Part shown: positions 59,653 to 64,000 of the stretch, piece by piece | Layout of the letters: each line of letters begins with the position of its first letter | How positions within the stretch are numbered: position 1 is the first letter of the stretch | From: Bacteroides sp. | GTDB lineage: Bacteria > Bacillota > Clostridia > Lachnospirales > Lachnospiraceae | Direction of reading: 5' to 3' | DNA: 64,000 bases | Assembly (NCBI GenBank): GCA_023666705.1 | Contig: JAMPBO010000007.1 | Location: 73,946 to 137,945 of the forward strand | The notes under the pieces: model-generated | The model's database searches: none | Told to the model about the DNA's origin: nothing | Seen by the model: the letters and a program-made list of their open reading frames with translations, nothing else | Program-made: the position numbers and the translations under genes

Positions 59653-60463
59653 AAAGTATTATCGTTTCTTTTGGGGTTTCTTAAAGAAACAGGAAAGCTG
59701 GCTGAATGAAATGGCGGATAAAGGCTACCGTTTAATTCGTACAGGCAGAGCGTGGTATGAGTTTGAAGACTGCGAGCCGGGAAAATATCGCTATGCAGTA
59801 GAATTTGTCGGAGAAAAATCTAAGAGAGAAGCCAAAGAATATGCTTCTTTTTTAGAAGATTACGGTTATCGTGTGTTATTTAAGAACTTAAACCTTGATT
59901 ATTCTGTGGGAAAAGCTGTTTTTCGTCCATGGGCAAAAAAGGGTGGTAAAATTGCAACAACTGCAGGCACCTACAACAAAGAGCTTCTTCTTGTAGAAAA
60001 GGAAAACGATGGCAAAGCCTTTGAATTGCACACTACCGAGGATGATATTCGAGAATACAAAAAGACGGTTCGCAAACCGTGGATTTTCTCCATCGCCACC
60101 ATATTTATTGTTCTTGTAATATCCTTCGGAAGCGTTTACTTAACAGGCTCTTTGGGCATTGAGAGTACCAGAAGTGCAACAAGAATTGGTTATGTTGGTA
60201 ATGAGGGACGGAGTAGTTGGACTGGCAGATATAGTTCTCTTGATGGAACTATGAAAAAAAGTATTTACCCAAAAACGGATGTGCTTCATATAGAAGTAAA
60301 AACAGACTCAGGGGCAATCTCCATTGAAATACAAGATACGGACGGTAATGTTATTTTTGATAAATCTGATATCGGAACTGCGTCTTTTGATGTAGATGTG
60401 TCTGGAAAAGTTGTTGTTAGAATTATAGCTGATAAGCATAAAGGCAGTTTTTCTATAGAATAA
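59645..60463 (+). CDS. DUF2812 membrane protein
   Basis: A 272-residue protein. The N-terminal DUF2812 domain (YRFFWGFLKKQESWLNEMADKGYRLIRTGRAWYEFEDCEPGKYRYAVEF) is followed by a membrane helix near 165-187 (WIFSIATIFIVLVISFGSVYL) and an extracellular C-terminal domain of about 85 residues. ATG 59645 fits ATGGAGGAAGATT. It is co-transcribed with PadR; DUF2812/PadR pairs are widespread but their function is unclear, possibly membrane-stress sensing. Confidence 0.85.
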   Translation: MSKKYYRFFWGFLKKQESWLNEMADKGYRLIRTGRAWYEFEDCEPGKYRYAVEFVGEKSKREAKEYASFLEDYGYRVLFKNLNLDYSVGKAVFRPWAKKGGKIATTAGTYNKELLLVEKENDGKAFELHTTEDDIREYKKTVRKPWIFSIATIFIVLVISFGSVYLTGSLGIESTRSATRIGYVGNEGRSSWTGRYSSLDGTMKKSIYPKTDVLHIEVKTDSGAISIEIQDTDGNVIFDKSDIGTASFDVDVSGKVVVRIIADKHKGSFSIE

Positions 60464-60497
60464 AGCATTTCAGCACATTTTAGGGAGGAATATACTC

Positions 60498-60671
60498 TTG
60501 TGTAAAACAGAATGGATACTATGCCCCATCTGTGGCAACAAAACCCGTGACAGAATAAGAGAAGATACCCTTCTTAAAAACTATCCGCTATACTGTCCGA
60601 AATGCAAACAGGAAACACTGATAGAAGCAGAAAACTTGAAAGTAACCGTTATAAAGAAGCAGGAAACATAA
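60498..60671 (+). CDS. Cysteine-rich KTR protein
   Basis: A 57-residue protein read directly: TTG at 60498, 7 bases after GGGAGGAA, then CKTEWILCPICGNKTRDRIREDTLLKNYPLYCPKCKQETLI and a basic tail. CPxCG and CPKCK suggest a zinc ribbon, and the KTR motif defines the family. Such proteins occur on conjugative and mobilizable elements in Clostridia. A strong terminator follows. Confidence 0.88.
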   Translation: MCKTEWILCPICGNKTRDRIREDTLLKNYPLYCPKCKQETLIEAENLKVTVIKKQET

Positions 60672-60683
60672 TCTCTATATGTA

Positions 60684-60722
60684 TGCCGCCGTGTATGGGT
60701 AAGACCATAGCGGCGGTTTTTT
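60684..60722 (+). terminator. Terminator after the KTR gene
   Basis: CCGCC and TATGG pair with CCATA and GGCGG, followed by TTTTTT. Confidence 0.85.
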
Positions 60723-60724
60723 GC

Positions 60725-62134
60725 CTATCGGCTGTCTCTGTCAAAGGATTTTTTGCGTGGCTTCTGCTGTTTTCCTTGCTCCTGCAACTGTCTGAGCCTG
60801 TTTCTGACGCTCTCCCTTTCGGGCGGCTTCTGCGGTCTGCACTTTTGTTTCACCTGACGCTCCCACTTGGCAAGGTCACGGTTGTACTGCTCCACAACGG
60901 CTTCCGCTTCCCGATAGGTCGCCATAAACGCCTGCACATCGGGATAACCGTCCTCCCTGAGAATATCGGGGAGTTTATCCAGCCTTTCGGATATTTCCTG
61001 CTCAGTCTGCTGTATTTGCTCGGTAAGAGCCTTGCGCTCTTTACTTTTGAAAATGCCCTTTGCTTCGGAAAGCTGTTCTTTCAGTTTGGGAACTTCTTCC
61101 TGCAAACTGCGGATTGACCTCGCTTCGTCCTGCACCCGTATCATCAGATTTCGCATAGTGCGGAACTCCGACATATCAATAACCAGCGTGGGCTTCGGCG
61201 GCATACCGTGTTCACGGATAAGGCTTTGCAGGAAGTCTTTTGCTCGGCTTACGATACTGCGGAACAGATTGGGCAGCCAGCCGCTTTTGCGGATGGAACT
61301 GCTTACCCTGTCGTGTATCTCGCTCTGCTTGACCTCCAAAATCCTTGCTTCGGATATTCCCGATACAAGAGCCATATCCGCCGTCCTGTTCCATTCCTGC
61401 CTTGCCGCATTGTCGGCTTTGATTTCTTCCTCTCTCGGATTGCGCTTGCCGATTTTCTTTGTCGGCAGATACACGCTGTTTTTATCAAATACCTTCAAAT
61501 ACTGTTCAGGGGCGGAAATGTGGCGGTTGATAAGTTCCGTGTAAACTTCCTTTACCTCCCGAAGAAAAGGCTCGCTCTTGAAGCGGTCATCCTTTGTGGT
61601 AAAGAAATGGCTTTCGTAAATCTCCCCCTTTTTGATAACAGTACAGCCCTTTCTTATCTGTCCGTCCTCTCCTGTGATTTCTTTCTTGGTGCGTACCCGT
61701 TTGCCTGTTTCGTCAAAGAATACGCTTCTTGCGGCAATCTTCACATCTGGCTCAGGGAGCAGCTTCCTCTCGCTGAAAATCAGGTGGATGTGGTAATTGG
61801 TCTTACGCTTGTTGTGGTGTAGAGCCGATACACATTCTACGCCGTACCGTCTGCGGAACTCGTCTGTAAAATCCTCAAGCACCTGCTGCGGCTCGTACTG
61901 CGTGTAAACTTCGGGCAGGGCGATAATCAGCTCCCTTGCTTCGATACATTTCCCCTTTGTGCCGCTTCGCTGAAACTCCTGCTGGCTTTCCCTTGCGAGG
62001 TTGCTCCAAAAGGCATTGTCTGCGGTGCGGTAGGCGGCGTATAGATTTTCCTGCCTTGCGGAACTTGTGATATACGATATTCGTCCTTTGACATTCGGCA
62101 GCTTCGACATTTGTATGAAGCTGTGTCTTGCCAT
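60725..62134 (-). CDS. MobA/MobL-family relaxase
   Basis: A 469-residue relaxase. It begins MARHSFIQMSKLPNVKGRISYI, with the metal-binding three-His motif in HHNKRKTNYHIHLIFSERK and the catalytic Tyr near the N-terminus (candidate Y20, in RISYITSSARQ). The C-terminal half is helical and coiled coil (LRRQEEVPKLKEQLSEAKGIF region) and ends in a basic tail. It nicks oriT during mobilisation by a conjugative helper. The hairpin-rich gap 62160-62380 upstream of it is the likely oriT. Confidence 0.92.
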   Translation of the reverse strand: MARHSFIQMSKLPNVKGRISYITSSARQENLYAAYRTADNAFWSNLARESQQEFQRSGTKGKCIEARELIIALPEVYTQYEPQQVLEDFTDEFRRRYGVECVSALHHNKRKTNYHIHLIFSERKLLPEPDVKIAARSVFFDETGKRVRTKKEITGEDGQIRKGCTVIKKGEIYESHFFTTKDDRFKSEPFLREVKEVYTELINRHISAPEQYLKVFDKNSVYLPTKKIGKRNPREEEIKADNAARQEWNRTADMALVSGISEARILEVKQSEIHDRVSSSIRKSGWLPNLFRSIVSRAKDFLQSLIREHGMPPKPTLVIDMSEFRTMRNLMIRVQDEARSIRSLQEEVPKLKEQLSEAKGIFKSKERKALTEQIQQTEQEISERLDKLPDILREDGYPDVQAFMATYREAEAVVEQYNRDLAKWERQVKQKCRPQKPPERESVRNRLRQLQEQGKQQKPRKKSFDRDSR

Positions 62135-62172
62135 AATCCAACCTTTCTTTGAAATATACCGTTCTCATTTTG

Positions 62173-62355
62173 CAACCGTCTTGACGGTTGCCGCTGTTTC
62201 GGCGGCTGTGCTGACGGGACAGCGGAGAAAATCGCCATAGCGGTTTTCTCTGTGATAATGCTGAAAACGGAAGTGTCAGCGTTATCACAAGCTCCCCGCA
62301 GGGGCGAAATACCCTGAGTACAAATCGTCAGATTTGTGCGAGGGGTGTATTTCGC
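62173..62355. other. Candidate oriT: row of six hairpins
   Basis: Between the relaxase and Xis genes the sequence forms CAACCGTC-TT-GACGGTTG (62173-62190), GCCGC/GCGGC (62190-62206), GAGAAAATCGC/GCGGTTTTCTC (62225-62250), TGTGATAATGCTGA/TCAGCGTTATCACA (62251-62289), CCCC-GCA-GGGG (62294-62304), and an outer pair GCGAAATAC/GTATTTCGC (62304-62355) around CAAATC-GTCA-GATTTG (62321-62336). Relaxase genes usually lie beside their oriT and oriTs carry such repeats. The nick site is not identified. Confidence 0.55.
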
Positions 62356-62383
62356 TCTCAAACGCCGAGGGCTTTAAGAACGG

Positions 62384-62599
62384 TCAATCTACTCGGCGGA
62401 CATCATTCTGATTGAGAAGGTTTCTGCCCTGATTGACGCTCATAAAATGCTCCAGCGTGTCCCTGCGGATAATCGCTTTCCGTCCGACTTTCAGGACGGG
62501 CAGCTTGCCCCAGTCCACCAGCTTCCGCATTGTGTTTCTGCCGATACCCGTACATTCGGCGGCTTCCTCGATGGTTAAACCCATTTTGATGTTGCTCAT
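62384..62599 (-). CDS. Excisionase-like DNA-binding protein
   Basis: A 71-residue protein with a MerR/Xis-type HTH: LTIEEAAECTGIGRNTMRKLVDWGKLPVLKVGRKAIIRRDTLEHFM. AAAGGAGGCTGATAAA precedes the ATG. With the integrase at 63556, it most likely directs excision of the element. It could alternatively be a repressor. Confidence 0.85.
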   Translation of the reverse strand: MSNIKMGLTIEEAAECTGIGRNTMRKLVDWGKLPVLKVGRKAIIRRDTLEHFMSVNQGRNLLNQNDVRRVD

Positions 62600-62782
62600 T
62601 TTATCAGCCTCCTTTCATGAATACTCGTTTTGCAACTATGTATCTGTAATTATACTTATTTTGCCATCGCTTGTCAACCTGTTTTGCAACCATTTGGGAA
62701 TTATTTTTAATATTTATCTCGTTTCAGGGTTGCAATCTGCGTTTCGATGTGCTATAATGATACTCGTCAGGAGGTGAAAACC

Positions 62783-63448
62783 TTGAAAAAAGAAATTGAG
62801 TTCACCGCAAAACAGGTCGGTGAACGGGTAAAGGAGCGCCGAACAGAATTAAATCTCACAATGCCCGAACTCGGCAAACGGATTGGCGTAAACAAATCCA
62901 CCATTCAGCGGTATGAAGCAGACGGCGTTGACCCGAAGCGTACTATGATTATCAACGGTCTTGCCGAAGCGCTGCTTACCACTCCCGAATGGCTGACGGG
63001 GCTTTCCGAAGAAAAGGAATACGATGCCCGTACGCTCTGCCAAAAGGACATTGAGGGGCATATCAAAAAGTATCTTGATACGGTTTCATCGACGGTCAGC
63101 GGAGAGCCGCACCAACAGCTTCTTACCACACTTCTCGGTAAGATGATTGACTTATACTCGGTGCTGTGCCACCATTTTGCCAACGCTATGACAGAGGTTG
63201 ACCGTGTGGCGGGAGACGATGGCTTGAAGCAGTCGCTGATGAAATATGCGATTGAGTCAGGGGCGATAACCGAGCGTGTTTACCGCAAGGAAATGGAAAT
63301 ACCCATCGAGGATATGAAGCGTTTTTTAGACGGAATTTTACATATCTACGATGAGGGACGCACAGCCGTAAAGATGAGCGACCTCTTCGGGATAGTAACG
63401 GAAGCCGAAAACAGGCTTGCCGAAAAAGAAAATTTCGTGGCACCTTGA
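62783..63448 (+). CDS. XRE-family regulator of the mobile element
   Basis: A 221-residue protein: a Cro/C1 HTH at 8-65 (QVGERVKERRTELNLTMPELGKRIGVNKSTIQRYEADGVDPKRTMIINGLAEALLTTPEWLTGL) and a helical C-terminal domain. TTG 62783 fits CAGGAGGTG. It is divergent from xis and just upstream of the integrase, the position of regulators in Tn-type elements. A GCCGATTG-AAAC-CAATCGGC hairpin follows at 63460-63479. Confidence 0.85.
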   Translation: MKKEIEFTAKQVGERVKERRTELNLTMPELGKRIGVNKSTIQRYEADGVDPKRTMIINGLAEALLTTPEWLTGLSEEKEYDARTLCQKDIEGHIKKYLDTVSSTVSGEPHQQLLTTLLGKMIDLYSVLCHHFANAMTEVDRVAGDDGLKQSLMKYAIESGAITERVYRKEMEIPIEDMKRFLDGILHIYDEGRTAVKMSDLFGIVTEAENRLAEKENFVAP

Positions 63449-63459
63449 CAAAAAAATAC

Positions 63460-63479
63460 GCCGATTGAAACCAATCGGC
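63460..63479. terminator. Perfect hairpin between the regulator and the integrase
   Basis: GCCGATTG-AAAC-CAATCGGC, eight perfect pairs. A run of A on its left makes it a terminator for leftward transcripts; rightward it could attenuate read-through into the integrase gene. Confidence 0.45.
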
Positions 63480-63555
63480 AGAAGTGACATTCTTTACTTT
63501 ACGCACACCATATGTCACAGTCTCGATTGCCACGGATAGAAAGGAGTTTTTATCT

Positions 63556-64000
63556 ATGGCAAAAGGTTCTGTAAGAAAGAAGGGCAAAAAGTGGTACGGA
63601 CGCTTTTATATCGAAGATGAAAGCGGTCGGAAAGTCCAGAAGGAGTTTGTAGGGACAGAAAGCAAAGCCGAGACGGAAGCTATGCTCCGCAAGGCGATGG
63701 AGGACTACGAGGAAAAGAAATTCGTCGCAAAGTCCGAAAACGCCACGGTGGGAATGCTGCTGGATATGTGGGTGGAGGATGAACTAAAGCCCGGCAGTCT
63801 CAGCAACGGTACGGTAATGGCATATCAAGGAACGGTCAACCGTATCAAGCAGCACCCTATTGGCAACCGCAAATTAAAAACCGTCACCGCCGACCATTTA
63901 CAGGCGTATATGGATTATCTCAGCTTCGGTGGGACAAATCCCGACGGTACGACAGCAAAGGCACTCAGCAAAGGGTACTTACGACTGTTCTCGGCAGTCC
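63556..64000 (+). CDS. int: Tyrosine integrase (start), cut by the window edge
   Basis: AAAGGAG precedes ATG 63556. The visible 148 residues contain the N-terminal AP2-like arm-binding domain (RKKGKKWYGRFYIEDESGRKVQKEFVGTESKAETEAMLRKAMEDYEEKK) and the core-binding SAM-like domain (VGMLLDMWVEDELKPGSLSNGTVMAYQGTVNRIKQHPIGNRKLKTVTADHLQAYMDYL). The catalytic domain with its RHRY residues lies outside the window. It is expected to integrate and excise the element with the Xis protein. Confidence 0.93.
   Translation, partial: MAKGSVRKKGKKWYGRFYIEDESGRKVQKEFVGTESKAETEAMLRKAMEDYEEKKFVAKSENATVGMLLDMWVEDELKPGSLSNGTVMAYQGTVNRIKQHPIGNRKLKTVTADHLQAYMDYLSFGGTNPDGTTAKALSKGYLRLFSAV

Noticed and set aside
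61208-61822. A 204-codon rightward frame inside the relaxase gene
   Set aside because: It is antisense to a well-supported relaxase with catalytic motifs; GC-rich codons leave the opposite strand open.

Overview
The window looks like the chromosome of a gut-type Lachnospiraceae (Clostridia, Firmicutes). The signs are strong AGGAGG ribosome sites, frequent TTG and GTG starts, an Agr-type cyclic-peptide system, a VaFE-repeat cell-wall adhesin, DUF6033-like proteins, several HxlR, PadR, LysR and XRE regulators, and many ABC modules. No rRNA, tRNA or CRISPR array was seen. Family assignments come from recognising the proteins, not from searches.

Left third (1-21 kb): an HxlR regulator; two Lachnospiraceae-type proteins of unknown role; a HicB antitoxin remnant fused to the end of a DUF2809 gene; a LysR regulator divergent from an SDR-flavodoxin-aldo/keto reductase-MATE cluster; an HD-GYP protein; a DUF362 lipoprotein; an alpha/beta hydrolase pair near a second LysR; a membrane-anchored hydrolase; and a TetR-controlled ABC/FtsX exporter with three matching palindromic operators. 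Between 19.6 and 20.1 kb lies a type I toxin-antitoxin locus: a 39-residue membrane toxin, a convergent antisense RNA, and two good promoters. Next come a metallo-beta-lactamase-fold hydrolase, a decayed UPF0175/DUF3368 toxin-antitoxin pair, and small HTH and resolvase-like genes.

Middle (22-41 kb): a complete Agr-like quorum-sensing locus, agrDB divergent from an XRE gene and agrA-agrC. The 43-residue agrD was found by reading the sequence. It is followed by three paralogous CxxC/CxC-motif proteins (one inverted, one frameshifted in a G run), a 1514-residue VaFE-repeat surface adhesin, a probable group II intron 5' fragment, and a response regulator-histidine kinase-lipoprotein-ABC operon. 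An AAC(3)-family acetyltransferase gene ends the section.

Right third (41-64 kb): a chemoreceptor; an ABC/FtsX/flavodoxin operon beside a second HxlR gene; an ECF sigma/anti-sigma pair; an ABC-2 operon; a RelE-type toxin-antitoxin pair; and a DUF4405-SUMF1-flavodoxin fusion. A C-terminal remnant of the Thoeris effector ThsA is joined to the end of a gene from a family that shares the N-terminal block MSxxGxG...YPA. From about 58.6 kb to the right edge is an integrative mobilizable element: TnpV, PadR/DUF2812, a Cys-rich KTR protein, a MobA/MobL relaxase with a hairpin-rich oriT candidate, Xis, XRE and a tyrosine integrase cut by the window edge.

Scattered non-coding elements include three copies of a ~70 bp hairpin repeat and a ~290 bp inverted-repeat element with possible target duplications. 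Many genes are partial or broken (HicB, DUF3368, flavodoxin, ThsA, an aldo/keto reductase tail, a split gene at 51.3 kb), so the region has been remodelled repeatedly.
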